From assembly GCA_934716995.1 (NCBI GenBank), contig CAKUYO010000005.1, positions 48,211 through 112,210 of the forward strand: a stretch of DNA of 64,000 nt. The letters are read 5' to 3'. Below, piece by piece: positions 15,783-24,472 of this stretch. Position 1 is the first letter of the stretch. Every line of letters starts with the position of its first letter. A model generated the notes under the pieces. The model did no database searches and had not been told where the DNA came from. It saw only the letters and a program-made list of their open reading frames with translations. The translations under genes and the position numbers were made by a program. This DNA comes from an uncultured Bacteroidales bacterium (lineage in GTDB: Bacteria > Bacteroidota > Bacteroidia > Bacteroidales > Paludibacteraceae).

Positions 15783-16685
15783 TTACAGCACGTTCAGTAC
15801 CTGCTCTTTGATTTGCTCGAGGATATCTTTCATCTTCACCACTATAATCTGCATCTCGCTTTGGTTGCTCTTGCTGCCGAGGGTGTTGATCTCACGCCCC
15901 ATCTCCTGCGCAATAAAGCCCAGTTTCTTTCCCACACCTGTACCGTCGCCGTTCATGGTCTCGCGGAAGTATTTGATATGGTTCGTCAGACGCACTTTCT
16001 CTTCTGTTACATCGAGTTTCTCCAAGTAGTAGATCATCTCCTGTTCGAGGCGGTTCATATCTATTTTCTGCTTGGTTTCGTCGGCAAGTTTGTCCAGATT
16101 GTTCAGCAGATGCAGGCGTATCTTCTCGACACGGCTATTCTCGAAAGGTTCGATCTCAGCCAGCAGAGCCGCAATACCGTCCAACTTCTCGGTAAACATA
16201 CGCTCGAGTGCGGCACCTTCTTGGGTACGGAATGCCAGAAAAGCGTCAATGGCTCGGTTGAGCGTGGTACGCACGGTCTCCCATTCCTGTTCGCCGGCTT
16301 CGGCGCAATCCTCCGACGGTTTCAGTACGTCGGGAATACGCAATATGCTGTCCAATAGGTTGCAGTCCTGTATGTTGTACTGCTGTTGCAACTCTTTCAA
16401 CTCGTTGTAATAGTATGCAAACGCCTCACGGTTGACGGGGGCGAAACCGACCTCTGCATCGGGATTGGCAGTGTCCTGGTAATAGATACTCAAGTCGATC
16501 TTGCCGCGCTCCAGCCGCCGGCTGATGATCGTGCGTATATCCAGTTCGTGGGCACGCAACTGCGGTGCGAGGCGCATACTCAGATCCAGCGACTTCGAGT
16601 TGAGACTGCGCACCTCAACAATCACTTTCTTATGTTCCTTCAGTTGGCTTTCGGCTTTGCCATAACCTGTCATTGATAAAATCAT
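15783..16685 (-). CDS. yicC: YicC family endoribonuclease
   Basis: A 300-residue cytosolic protein of the YicC family, whose members have been described as endoribonucleases. It starts with the diagnostic MILSMTGYGKAE, contains VEVRSLNSKSLDLSMRLAPQLRAHE and RGKIDLSIYY, and ends with the conserved LGSKSNQSEMQIIVVKMKDILEQIKEQVLNVL region. It begins 33 bp after the preceding lipoprotein gene and may be the last gene of that operon. In many Bacteroidales yicC is next to gmk and nadD; here those two lie together 20 kb away. Confidence 0.92.
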   Translation of the reverse strand: MILSMTGYGKAESQLKEHKKVIVEVRSLNSKSLDLSMRLAPQLRAHELDIRTIISRRLERGKIDLSIYYQDTANPDAEVGFAPVNREAFAYYYNELKELQQQYNIQDCNLLDSILRIPDVLKPSEDCAEAGEQEWETVRTTLNRAIDAFLAFRTQEGAALERMFTEKLDGIAALLAEIEPFENSRVEKIRLHLLNNLDKLADETKQKIDMNRLEQEMIYYLEKLDVTEEKVRLTNHIKYFRETMNGDGTGVGKKLGFIAQEMGREINTLGSKSNQSEMQIIVVKMKDILEQIKEQVLNVL

Positions 16686-16718
16686 ATCTTGTCTGTTGTA
16701 ATGCTTCTGTATTGGGTG

Positions 16719-17153
16719 TTATTTGATGCGGACATTCACTTTCATCGGTTTGGTGGCGGAGTTCCATGCCTCTTGTTTGTCGTATTTCACTTTCACCTGT
16801 ATCGAATCCGCCTTCTGTGTGTGTGGGTCGGTAGCCACCACGTTGATACTGTCGTTGGGCCAGCCCTCCAACTCCCCGCTGTACCTGCCCTGTGTATTGG
16901 TCAGCAACGTATCGCCTATGGCAAAATTCTTATAGCCTTTTACCACCACTTGCGCACCTTCTACGGGGCGGTTGTCTGCATTGCGTACCGTACCGCTTAC
17001 TTGATAATGCGCCATCGGAATACCATACATTGCCATTATCTCTCCCGACCGGTCTGCGGCTTTCTTGCTGCTCCCGCATCCTGTCAGTACACCCACGACC
17101 GTTCCCAAAATCAGGTTCAGACGCAAGATAAAACGTGCTTCTATTGTTTTCAT
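16719..17153 (-). CDS. Putative lipoprotein with carboxypeptidase-regulatory-like domain
   Basis: A 144-residue lipoprotein. A signal peptide ends at the lipobox LTGC, followed by a polar linker, MYGIPMAHYQVSGTVRNADNRPVEGAQVVVKG (a CarboxypepD_reg or Ig-like fold) and a beta-rich end. It resembles the family called radical-SAM-associated putative lipoproteins by the MYGxPxAxYxVxG motif, but no radical SAM gene is in sight. Its ATG overlaps the stop of the upstream DUF4249 gene (ATGA), so translation is coupled. Function is unknown; it probably belongs to the receptor complex encoded upstream. Confidence 0.72.
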   Translation of the reverse strand: MKTIEARFILRLNLILGTVVGVLTGCGSSKKAADRSGEIMAMYGIPMAHYQVSGTVRNADNRPVEGAQVVVKGYKNFAIGDTLLTNTQGRYSGELEGWPNDSINVVATDPHTQKADSIQVKVKYDKQEAWNSATKPMKVNVRIK

Positions 17154-18058
17154 TTTGTATATCTGTATATTTCCGTATGACCGATACCTACCACATATTC
17201 TGCTGCTCCCATACCGCACCAGTAACCTAATCCGCCCACGATGTTTGTCTCTATGTTTTTGTACGTTTCTACAAAAAATACTCCTTGCGTCATACTCTGT
17301 GCACCAAAGGAATCCCAACATCGGTACTCTTCCGCACCGATGTGCGCAAATTTTATGCCAATTCTGACACTGTCTGTTTTAGGGAAAAACAAACTGCTCC
17401 CGTTGCCGGCTCCCAAACTATTCTTCGAGCCGAAATCAAGCGGGTTGCGAATATCTATCCGCATCTGCTCTTTCTGTGCCTCAAAGACTCCCGCCGGACA
17501 AAGTGAATACTGACTGCCTTCGGCTTTTTTAATCATTACAAGGTAATGTTCTCCCGGTATCAGATGGCTGCAATAACCGAATATCTCCGTATAAATGGAA
17601 TCCTTTACCCTGACTGAGATTGAATCAAGAGCCGGTACGGATGGAATACACGTAGTGGCGGTAGCGGAATAATTCTTATATGAAGCACGAATACGATATG
17701 TTTTTCCTACTTCGCCTTTTATGAAAACAGAGGTGTAGATATAGGGTGGCATATAGTTGGTGTCCACTCTCCCGGTGAGGATAACCGAGTCGGAACCGTC
17801 GTACAAAACAACCCGTCCGAAAGTGATGATGTGTTCGGGTATTGCCTCTTCCAAGGTACGGAATGTATCTTTGTCGTTATTCAGCGGATAGGTGGTGTGC
17901 AATAGTACTACGGGATGCTGGTAGGCATCTATCCAACCCTCAACGACCAGTGTCGGTTGCGCTACATCTGCAGGGCGGCAGGCACACAGGATACACACAC
18001 ATAGCAAAGCGGCTGCAGACCTGTATAGGGTAGAGATATGGAGTTTAGAATTTGCCAT
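17150..18058 (-). CDS. DUF4249 family lipoprotein
   Basis: A 302-residue surface or periplasmic lipoprotein: signal peptide with lipobox CILCAC, then the DUF4249 pattern PTLVVEGWIDAYQHPVVLLHTTYPLN near the start and a beta-rich body ending GLGYWCGMGAAEYVVGI. DUF4249 proteins usually sit beside a TonB-dependent receptor and are thought to act as its partner. Here the gene overlaps the receptor gene by 14 bp and the next lipoprotein by 4 bp. I chose the ATG at 18058 because it gives the lipoprotein signal; the longer frame upstream lies inside the receptor gene. Confidence 0.85.
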   Translation of the reverse strand: MANSKLHISTLYRSAAALLCVCILCACRPADVAQPTLVVEGWIDAYQHPVVLLHTTYPLNNDKDTFRTLEEAIPEHIITFGRVVLYDGSDSVILTGRVDTNYMPPYIYTSVFIKGEVGKTYRIRASYKNYSATATTCIPSVPALDSISVRVKDSIYTEIFGYCSHLIPGEHYLVMIKKAEGSQYSLCPAGVFEAQKEQMRIDIRNPLDFGSKNSLGAGNGSSLFFPKTDSVRIGIKFAHIGAEEYRCWDSFGAQSMTQGVFFVETYKNIETNIVGGLGYWCGMGAAEYVVGIGHTEIYRYTK

Positions 18059-20072
18059 AGATACTGATAGAGGGGACGATGACAGACAAAGCGGTACCGT
18101 GAACAGGTTGCAGGTTCTCGCGATAGACCACAAACTGCTGGTTGCGGTGGCAATAGACATTGTACAGAGACAGGTTGATACCCAATTTGTGGTCTTGCTT
18201 TTTGATAATATCATACGAGCAAGACAGATCCAGCCGGTTGTACAACGCCATATGTGCACCGTTGAACGTGGAATAACGGCAAATCATCTGTCCGTTGAGA
18301 AAATAGGCTTCCTTTGCCTCTGTGTAGGGCAGTCCGCTCGCCAGAACGAACTGCGCGCCGATATTCCAACGCTTGGCAAAACGTGCATTGAGGACGATAT
18401 TCAAGTCGTGTCGTCTCTCGTGGCTCGCAGCATAGATGTATTGTTGAGAACCCTCCAAACCGGGCAATTTGCGTCTCGCCCACCCTAATGAATAGGAGAT
18501 ATAACCCGTGAGGACACCGCTGTTTTTCTGCAACATCAGGTTCAAACCGTAGTTGCGCCCGTCGCCACGAATGAGATAGTCTTGATAGTTGAAGCCCTTG
18601 TTGATAAGTTGCATAATGTTGCCCAGCGACTCTACTACACCGTATATCTGTTTGAAATATGCCTCGGCTTGCAGTGCGATCTTGCCCGATAGGAACGAGG
18701 CTGAATAGCGCAGGTTGCAGGCAATGGCTCGCTCGGGCGAAAACAGACTGTCGGCAGGCAGAAAGAAATCGGTAGGCAAACCGCCGCCCGTCAGTCCTGC
18801 CTTGTGGAAATATTGGGTGTAAAGTCCGCCGTGAAGCGACAATTCATGGCAAGGGGCTACCCTGAAGCGGAAAGACACCCGCGGGTCGCACGCTCCGAAC
18901 AAGCGGGTACGGTAGTACAGACTGCCGTGCAAACCGATGTTGTAGCGGAACCAATCGGTTACGGTGTGCTGCAGGTCAATGCCCATCGAACCTTCGCCCG
19001 CATATTGCAACGATGATACTGGCGGAATGGCTATCTCCAATCCCTCCTGCGAAAAAGACAGCGGACGCAAAATATACTGTGAATAGTCGATAGCGGCGGA
19101 CAGATACAGATTGTCAATAAGGCAATAATTGATACGGTTTTTCAGGTCGATACTCGACCACAATGCATCCGCTCCTACCACGGTATTCATTGCATTGACG
19201 CCCACGCGGTTGCTAAAATGCGAATAACTGATGGAGGTTTTCCATTGTCCGCCATGCAGACGATGCCGCCAATAGGCGGAGCCGACAATGTTATACCACT
19301 TCACCCCTACATCGTACTGCGAAGTACCTGCCACTGTGATATGGTCCCTGTTGAAAAAGCCTGTGAAAACGATCTCGTCTTTCTCCGTGGGGCGGATGGC
19401 ATACGTCAGGTTGGCATCCGCAAAGTTATATCCTAATTGGGTGTCTTCTATTTTGAGCCAGCGTTTGTAGAGCAGGTTGAGATACGACCCGCGCGCCGAG
19501 AGATAGAGTGCACTCTTCCTGCCGCAAGGAATGGCCATAGTCAGGTCTGTACTGACCAACCCGATATTGCCTTCTATACCGAAATGAGATGGGAGGGTGT
19601 GCTTGGTCTCAAAATCCACCTTGCCGCCGATACGGTTCTCCATAGTACCGCTATGTTCAGCCTGCTCTATAGTGATTTTGTCAAAATGGGGAGCAATAAA
19701 GGCGGAATACAGTCCCAGCAAATGGTTGGGGTAATAAATGGGCGCACCATTGATACTTACAATGCTCTGATAGTCGTCGCAGCCCTGTATGTGGATGCCC
19801 GCTGTGGTTTCATTGTTGGTCTGAATACCCGCCAGCGACTGCATATAGCGCACGGGGTCGCTTGTGCCGAGAAACTTGGGCATATTACTGATGTCCTGTA
19901 CATTGACCACCAGTTTGTTGTCTCTCGCCGCAACAAAAGAAGAACTGCGCTGCTGCACAATCTCCACCTCGTCAATCTGCTTCGATATGGTAAGTGTATC
20001 GCGAGAAATAGCCTGCCCTATACAGGACAGGCTACTCATACACAGCACTATACTCAAAAACGCTTGACGCAT
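18045..20072 (-). CDS. TonB-dependent receptor (DUF4249-associated)
   Basis: A 675-residue outer-membrane receptor. After a signal peptide (ends IGQA) the plug domain is visible: IDEVEIVQQRSS, NVQDISNMPKFLGTSDPVRYMQSLAGIQ, GIHIQGCDDYQSIVSINGAPIYYPNHLLG. The remaining 500 residues form a beta-barrel. It lacks the N-terminal carboxypeptidase-like domain of SusC proteins. The ATG overlaps the stop of the upstream lipoprotein by one base and the DUF4249 gene overlaps its end, so four genes form one tightly coupled operon. Substrate unknown. Confidence 0.88.
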   Translation of the reverse strand: MRQAFLSIVLCMSSLSCIGQAISRDTLTISKQIDEVEIVQQRSSSFVAARDNKLVVNVQDISNMPKFLGTSDPVRYMQSLAGIQTNNETTAGIHIQGCDDYQSIVSINGAPIYYPNHLLGLYSAFIAPHFDKITIEQAEHSGTMENRIGGKVDFETKHTLPSHFGIEGNIGLVSTDLTMAIPCGRKSALYLSARGSYLNLLYKRWLKIEDTQLGYNFADANLTYAIRPTEKDEIVFTGFFNRDHITVAGTSQYDVGVKWYNIVGSAYWRHRLHGGQWKTSISYSHFSNRVGVNAMNTVVGADALWSSIDLKNRINYCLIDNLYLSAAIDYSQYILRPLSFSQEGLEIAIPPVSSLQYAGEGSMGIDLQHTVTDWFRYNIGLHGSLYYRTRLFGACDPRVSFRFRVAPCHELSLHGGLYTQYFHKAGLTGGGLPTDFFLPADSLFSPERAIACNLRYSASFLSGKIALQAEAYFKQIYGVVESLGNIMQLINKGFNYQDYLIRGDGRNYGLNLMLQKNSGVLTGYISYSLGWARRKLPGLEGSQQYIYAASHERRHDLNIVLNARFAKRWNIGAQFVLASGLPYTEAKEAYFLNGQMICRYSTFNGAHMALYNRLDLSCSYDIIKKQDHKLGINLSLYNVYCHRNQQFVVYRENLQPVHGTALSVIVPSISIYGKF

Positions 20073-21613
20073 TAGAACTTAATGTGTCCGATACCGAATT
20101 CAGGGTCAAGCAAATCAATATATTTGTTTACCAGATCTTCTGCCATATAAACCAGCGAATTGAATGTCTTGGCATCGAAATAAGTTTCAAATGCGTAAGT
20201 CGTTTGGTCTTTGGGAAAATACAGAACCGGCTCTACATCGTAAATAACATAGTTGATAGGGAAGTTTTCACTGAAATCAGAATAGCCGTTATTGTATCGA
20301 TTGGTATAATCCCACGGTTCGTATGAATCCTTACGTTCGCAGGGTTGCAGTTTCAGTTCTGCTTGTTTCTCCTCTTTATTATTGCCGTAGTACAATGCGC
20401 AACTCAGATATTTGTCATACATTGAGCAATATTCCTTTTGAGCCGCCAAGGTATAGCATGCTTTTTCCCAATAGGGATAATAATATCCGGTATTTGTTCC
20501 GTACTCCGTCTTATAGGTATAGGTGCGTGAGGGGATGTCATCCGCATCATACTTCTTGTTCCATGCTACGGCTGCATCGTACAAAGCAGCCCCATCGGTC
20601 ATCTGTCCTGTCACATGTACACGGTCAAGCACATTCAGTTTCGCCTCTCCTGCACCGATTTTACCTAACAGATACTCGTATCTGTCTTCATATTTTTCAA
20701 TCCATTCCACACCGTTATCCTCGGTGATATTGCCACCGTTGTTCCACTCTATCAGTTCGTACTTGGGCAGACTTACCGCACCGGACAGGAGCGTGGTCTC
20801 GCCATAGTTAACCGCAAAAGCGGCTTTGGCGGAAGCGGTGCTTACCTCGGCATCTTCCGATACCGTGATATTCACCACTTGTAGTGCCAGCGACTCGTTG
20901 AAATAGTCTTTCAGGTTGCTGTCCCAGTTGAAAGTAAAGGAGATGATGGTGTTGCCGCCTTGTTTGAGGTACATCTTGATAGTGGCAGGAGCCAGCACTT
21001 TGATAGTGCGTTTGCCCTCATAAACACGCTCGGAGCCGTTCCAGTTGCCGTCGGAATCGTACAGATCTTTATACGAATACTCCTCATAGGTATAGGCAAT
21101 TTCGGTCTCTTTGCCTTCGCCCCAAAGTTTTACTTCACATTCCGTTCCGTCGGCGTCTTTGAACAGCAGGCGGGCCGTGGCATCATTGGTGTGTGTGATT
21201 TTGATGGTTTTCTTGGCATCGTCCATCTCAAACAGACGCCCCATGGCAGCAAGAGAAAAGAGAATGGTTTTGTCGGTAGCGGTAGCCAACTGCTCGCCTG
21301 CTGCCACCTGTGCCATACGGCGCGGCATACCGAAGAACGGTTCCAACTGACTGCGATAATCGGTTTCTATCTGATTCTCAATATCATCCCAGTTGTAACT
21401 CTCATATTTCTTGTATAAGCCGTTACACAAGTCCACCGCTGCCTTTTGATCTGCGGTATTGAATGTATTGAGCAGTTGTTTGCCCGTCTCAACAAGATAG
21501 TCTTTCGAGTCGGTGCTGCTCAATTGTTCCACATTGGTTTTCTCCTTGCAGCCGGTAAAGACCACACTTGCCGCTACGACCATAGCCATAGCCAAAACAA
21601 CGGATTTTTTCAT
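20072..21613 (-). CDS. Large lipoprotein of unknown function
   Basis: A 513-residue lipoprotein: signal peptide with lipobox VFTGC, then CKEKTNVEQLSSTDSKDYLVETG. I do not recognise the domain. The body is Tyr-, Glu- and Lys-rich with repeated beta-strand patterns and a central segment that reads like a calycin or DUF-type beta-sandwich. It is the first gene of the operon with the TonB-dependent receptor, DUF4249 and a second lipoprotein, so it may be a surface ligand-binding component. A start two codons earlier (21619) is also possible. A consensus promoter lies 40 bp upstream. Confidence 0.75.
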   Translation of the reverse strand: MKKSVVLAMAMVVAASVVFTGCKEKTNVEQLSSTDSKDYLVETGKQLLNTFNTADQKAAVDLCNGLYKKYESYNWDDIENQIETDYRSQLEPFFGMPRRMAQVAAGEQLATATDKTILFSLAAMGRLFEMDDAKKTIKITHTNDATARLLFKDADGTECEVKLWGEGKETEIAYTYEEYSYKDLYDSDGNWNGSERVYEGKRTIKVLAPATIKMYLKQGGNTIISFTFNWDSNLKDYFNESLALQVVNITVSEDAEVSTASAKAAFAVNYGETTLLSGAVSLPKYELIEWNNGGNITEDNGVEWIEKYEDRYEYLLGKIGAGEAKLNVLDRVHVTGQMTDGAALYDAAVAWNKKYDADDIPSRTYTYKTEYGTNTGYYYPYWEKACYTLAAQKEYCSMYDKYLSCALYYGNNKEEKQAELKLQPCERKDSYEPWDYTNRYNNGYSDFSENFPINYVIYDVEPVLYFPKDQTTYAFETYFDAKTFNSLVYMAEDLVNKYIDLLDPEFGIGHIKF

Positions 21614-21653
21614 ACACATTAAATATATTGGTTAGTATTTTAATATTGCGCTG

Positions 21654-21684
21654 CAAATTTACAACTATTTTTCCGTATGACAAA
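21654..21684 (-). promoter_or_regulatory. Promoter of the lipoprotein-receptor operon
   Basis: Minus strand: TTTG (21681-21684), 19-nt spacer, TAAATTTG (21654-21661), 41 bp before the first ATG of the operon. Confidence 0.72.
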
Positions 21685-21692
21685 ACTTATTT

Positions 21693-23063
21693 TTATTTTC
21701 CTATACAAAAATGACTGAATATATTGTTCAATACTTCCTGTGAGGTGATCTGCCCCGTGATTTCGCCGAGGGCGGTGAGGCAGTCCTGCAAGTCCATACT
21801 GAGGAATTCGCCCGACACACCGTTTTTCAACCCCTGCTGCACACGGCGGATAGCCTCCAAAGCCCGCACCAGTGCCTCGTAGTGGCGTGCATTGCTGATG
21901 GTTACGGTATTGGTGGTATCCATCTGCTCCGCTGCTACACGCGCCAAGGCTTCCTTGAGCGATTCCACATCGCCGCTTTTTGCGGAAATGTGCAATGAAT
22001 TTGTAAATTTGTAAGTTTGTAAATTTGTAAATTGCGCATTACGCATTACGCATTTCACATTATCTACAAGGTCGGCTTTGTTCCAGACTTGCAGGAGCGT
22101 CTTGCCCGTGAGGTCTATGCCTGTGAGGTCGGTTTGCGGGTCGGTGGAGTCGATTACCTGCACGATAATCTGTGCTTTCTCGGCGGCTTGTCGGCTGCGC
22201 TCGATACCCATGTTCTCCAGTTGGTCGCCCGTTTCGCGGATACCCGCCGTATCAATCAGGCGGAAGAGTATGCCGTTGATCACCAGCGTATCCTCGATGG
22301 TATCGCGGGTGGTGCCGCGTATGTCGCTCACGATAGCGCGCTCTTCGCCTACGAGGGTGTTGAGTAGCGTCGATTTGCCCGCATTGGTAGCACCTACAAT
22401 CGCCACCGGAACACCGTTGCGAATGGCATTGCCTGTCTTGAACGAGCGGGTCAGTTGTGTCAGTTTCTGCTCTATCTCCTGTGCCAGAGCGGTCAGTTCG
22501 GAGCGGTCGGCAAACTCCAACTCCTCGTGGTCGGCGAAATCGAGTTCCAGTTCGACGAGAGAAGTGAAATGCAGCAGCCGTTCCCTCAGTCCGCGCAACT
22601 CGCCCGATACGCTGCCGCGCAACTGGCTGAGAGCCAAATCTTTTTCGGCTTTCGACTGCGAAGCGATCAGGTCAGCCACCGCCTCTGCCTCGGTCAGATC
22701 CATCTTGCCGTTGAGAAACGCCCGTTGCGTGAACTCGCCCGGTTTAGCCATACGGCAACCGGCATCTATCAGCCAGCGGAGCAACTCCTGCTGGATATAC
22801 AGACTGCCGTGGCAACTGAGTTCCACTACATCCTCGCCTGTAAACGAGTGCGGCGCATGGAAAACGGTTACCAACACCTCGTCAAGCGTCTCGCCGTTGC
22901 GCTCGATATGCCCGAAATGGACGGTGTTGGCGGGGGCACCAGACAGGGCGATACGTCCGCGGAACAGACTGTCTGCAAGGGCGATAGCCTGTTCCCCGCT
23001 CACACGCACCACGGCTATTCCGCCGCAGCCGTAGGGGGTTGATATGGCACAGATTGTATCCAT
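21693..23063 (-). CDS. mnmE: tRNA modification GTPase MnmE with repeat-encoded insertion
   Basis: A 456-residue GTPase that, with MnmG, modifies the wobble uridine of several tRNAs. The N-terminal formyl-THF-binding domain begins DTICAISTPYGCGGIAVVRVSG; the G domain shows GATNAGKST, DIRGTTRDT, DTAG and NKAD; the C-terminus is the functional FCIGK. About 20 residues (335-355) between NKAD and the ISAKSG motif are encoded by tandem 7-bp and 8-bp repeats (22000-22060), an insertion I do not expect from the family. The frame stays open, so the protein is probably active. Confidence 0.95.
   Translation of the reverse strand: MDTICAISTPYGCGGIAVVRVSGEQAIALADSLFRGRIALSGAPANTVHFGHIERNGETLDEVLVTVFHAPHSFTGEDVVELSCHGSLYIQQELLRWLIDAGCRMAKPGEFTQRAFLNGKMDLTEAEAVADLIASQSKAEKDLALSQLRGSVSGELRGLRERLLHFTSLVELELDFADHEELEFADRSELTALAQEIEQKLTQLTRSFKTGNAIRNGVPVAIVGATNAGKSTLLNTLVGEERAIVSDIRGTTRDTIEDTLVINGILFRLIDTAGIRETGDQLENMGIERSRQAAEKAQIIVQVIDSTDPQTDLTGIDLTGKTLLQVWNKADLVDNVKCVMRNAQFTNLQTYKFTNSLHISAKSGDVESLKEALARVAAEQMDTTNTVTISNARHYEALVRALEAIRRVQQGLKNGVSGEFLSMDLQDCLTALGEITGQITSQEVLNNIFSHFCIGK
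22000..22060. repeat. Octamer and heptamer arrays inside mnmE
   Basis: Four TTACAAAT-type 8-mers (22000-22031) adjoin about three GCATTAC-type 7-mers (22034-22058), in frame within the GTPase domain, between the NKAD and SAK motifs. Confidence 0.85.
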
Positions 23064-23164
23064 TAGTTTTACTTCCCGTTAAAAATCTCTTTTTTCTCCA
23101 TTAAAGCCCATTAAAATTCCATAATAAAAAGGCTCCATTAATTGACGTTAATGAGTCGTTAATT

Positions 23165-23295
23165 ATTTTCTTGGGAACATATAATTAACCACGAATTAAC
23201 CATTAATTCTGCATTGAATTCATTGAATTTGTTATAGGATGGTTATAGGATAGAAAACCTATCCACCCGTCATCCACCTGACATCCACCCGACTT
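23165..23295. repeat. Long period-11 repeat block upstream of mnmE
   Basis: About twelve 11-bp units whose sequence drifts along the block: TAATTAACCAC, GAATTAACCAT, then GTTATAGGATG/GTTATAGGATA, then ACCCGTCATCC/ACCTGACATCC. It fills most of the 353-bp gap between mnmE and the EamA gene. The preceding 100 bp are AT-rich with related ATTAA motifs and no gene. Confidence 0.75.
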
Positions 23296-23297
23296 TT

Positions 23298-23323
23298 CAT
23301 TACGCATTATGCATTATGCATTG
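23298..23323. repeat. Heptamer array at the mnmE transcription start
   Basis: CATTACG, CATTATG, CATTATG and CATTG units cover the position where mnmE transcription should begin, directly after its -7 box. Confidence 0.75.
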
Positions 23324-23354
23324 CAAAGATACTGCTTTTTCCCGGATTGTGCAA
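23324..23354 (-). promoter_or_regulatory. Probable mnmE promoter
   Basis: Minus strand: TTG (23352-23354), 20-nt spacer, TATCTTTG (23324-23331). It gives a leader of about 260 nt made almost entirely of repeats. Confidence 0.6.
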
Positions 23355-23361
23355 TTTTGTA

Positions 23362-23392
23362 TTGTGCAATCCAAAATTTTGCAGTACTTTTG
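23362..23392 (+). promoter_or_regulatory. Promoter of the EamA transporter gene
   Basis: TTG (23362-23364), 20-nt spacer, TACTTTTG (23385-23392), 24 bp before the ATG; back to back with the mnmE promoter. Confidence 0.72.
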
Positions 23393-23416
23393 CGCGCTTT
23401 TAGTTGAAAAATAATT

Positions 23417-24298
23417 ATGTTCCAGTCGAAATCTATCGGTTATCTGTTCGGTATTCTCGCTGCCGGTTTCTACGGGCTCAACCCGATGTTCGCATTGCCT
23501 CTCTATCATGACGGTATGGACTCACTGTCGGTGCTGTTCTGGCGGTATACGTTGAGTGTGCCGATGCTGGCGATACTGATGCTTGTGCAGCGCATTGATT
23601 TCCGTCTGACCAAATCCGAGACACTGCAGATAGCCCTGCTCGGGGCGGTGATGGCGTTGTCGTCGCTGTTTCTGTATATATCGTACAATTATATGGACGC
23701 AGGTTTGGCTAGCACGATTCTGTTTGTCTATCCGATAGTAACCGCCGTGCTGATGGCTTTTGTTTTCCATGAGCGTGTCGCCCCGTTGGTGTGGGGGTGC
23801 CTTGCCTTGGCAACGGCGGGAATAGGCGTACTGTGCGAAATCAACGGTTCGGCGCACGTGAGTATCGCCGGTGTGCTGCTGTCGTTGGGTTCCGCCCTTA
23901 CGTATGCCGTCTATCTGGTGTTTATCAACAAAGGGCATATTACCCACATGCCCCCCGCCAAAGTAACCTTCTTTGTCCTGCTTTCCGGGGCGTTGATGCT
24001 GGGGGTGCTGCTGCTTTTCCGCGGACATCTTGCCGTCCCGTATGGGCTGCATTGGGGATATAGCATAGGTTCCGCATTGTTCCCTACCGCCCTCTCGTTG
24101 GTGCTGACCACCCTCGCTATCCAGACCATCGGTTCCACCCAGACGGCGATCCTCGGGGCAATGGAGCCGATTACCGCTGTGCTGGTCGGTCTGACACTGT
24201 TCGGCGAACATCTGACCGTCCGCTCGTGTATCGGAATTGCGCTGATTGTCATTGCCGTAACCATTGTGGTCGCCCGCAAACAGCCTGCCAAAGGGTAG
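23417..24298 (+). CDS. EamA family (DMT) transporter
   Basis: A 293-residue inner-membrane protein with ten predicted transmembrane helices in two EamA repeats. The first repeat begins GYLFGILAAGFYGLNPMFALPLY; the second starts near VLLSLGSALTYAVYLVFINKG; the helix with AILGAMEPITAVLVGLTLFGEHLTVRSCIGIALIV near the end is typical. Family members export amino acids, sugars or other metabolites. Substrate unknown. It has its own promoter and is divergent from mnmE. Confidence 0.9.
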   Translation: MFQSKSIGYLFGILAAGFYGLNPMFALPLYHDGMDSLSVLFWRYTLSVPMLAILMLVQRIDFRLTKSETLQIALLGAVMALSSLFLYISYNYMDAGLASTILFVYPIVTAVLMAFVFHERVAPLVWGCLALATAGIGVLCEINGSAHVSIAGVLLSLGSALTYAVYLVFINKGHITHMPPAKVTFFVLLSGALMLGVLLLFRGHLAVPYGLHWGYSIGSALFPTALSLVLTTLAIQTIGSTQTAILGAMEPITAVLVGLTLFGEHLTVRSCIGIALIVIAVTIVVARKQPAKG

Positions 24299-24382
24299 AG
24301 CGGGTATCCTGATTGACTTTGTTTTTATCATTTGCCGTTTTGCGTAAATTTTGGCGTTTTAAGGAGATAAAACAAACCAAAG

Positions 24383-24413
24383 TTGCGAAAATGGTATTTT
24401 TTTAGTACCTTTG
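24383..24413 (+). promoter_or_regulatory. Promoter of lepA
   Basis: TTG (24383-24385), 20-nt spacer, TACCTTTG (24406-24413), 60 bp before the ATG. Confidence 0.75.
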
Positions 24414-24425
24414 CAGCGCACTTTT

Positions 24426-24452
24426 AATGCGTAATGCACAATGCGCAGTGCG
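24426..24452. repeat. Heptamer array in the lepA leader
   Basis: AATGCGT, AATGCAC, AATGCGC, AGTGCG units in the short leader right after the promoter; reverse orientation of the GCATTRY family. Confidence 0.7.
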
Positions 24453-24472
24453 TTTTTTGACTATACAGGAAA

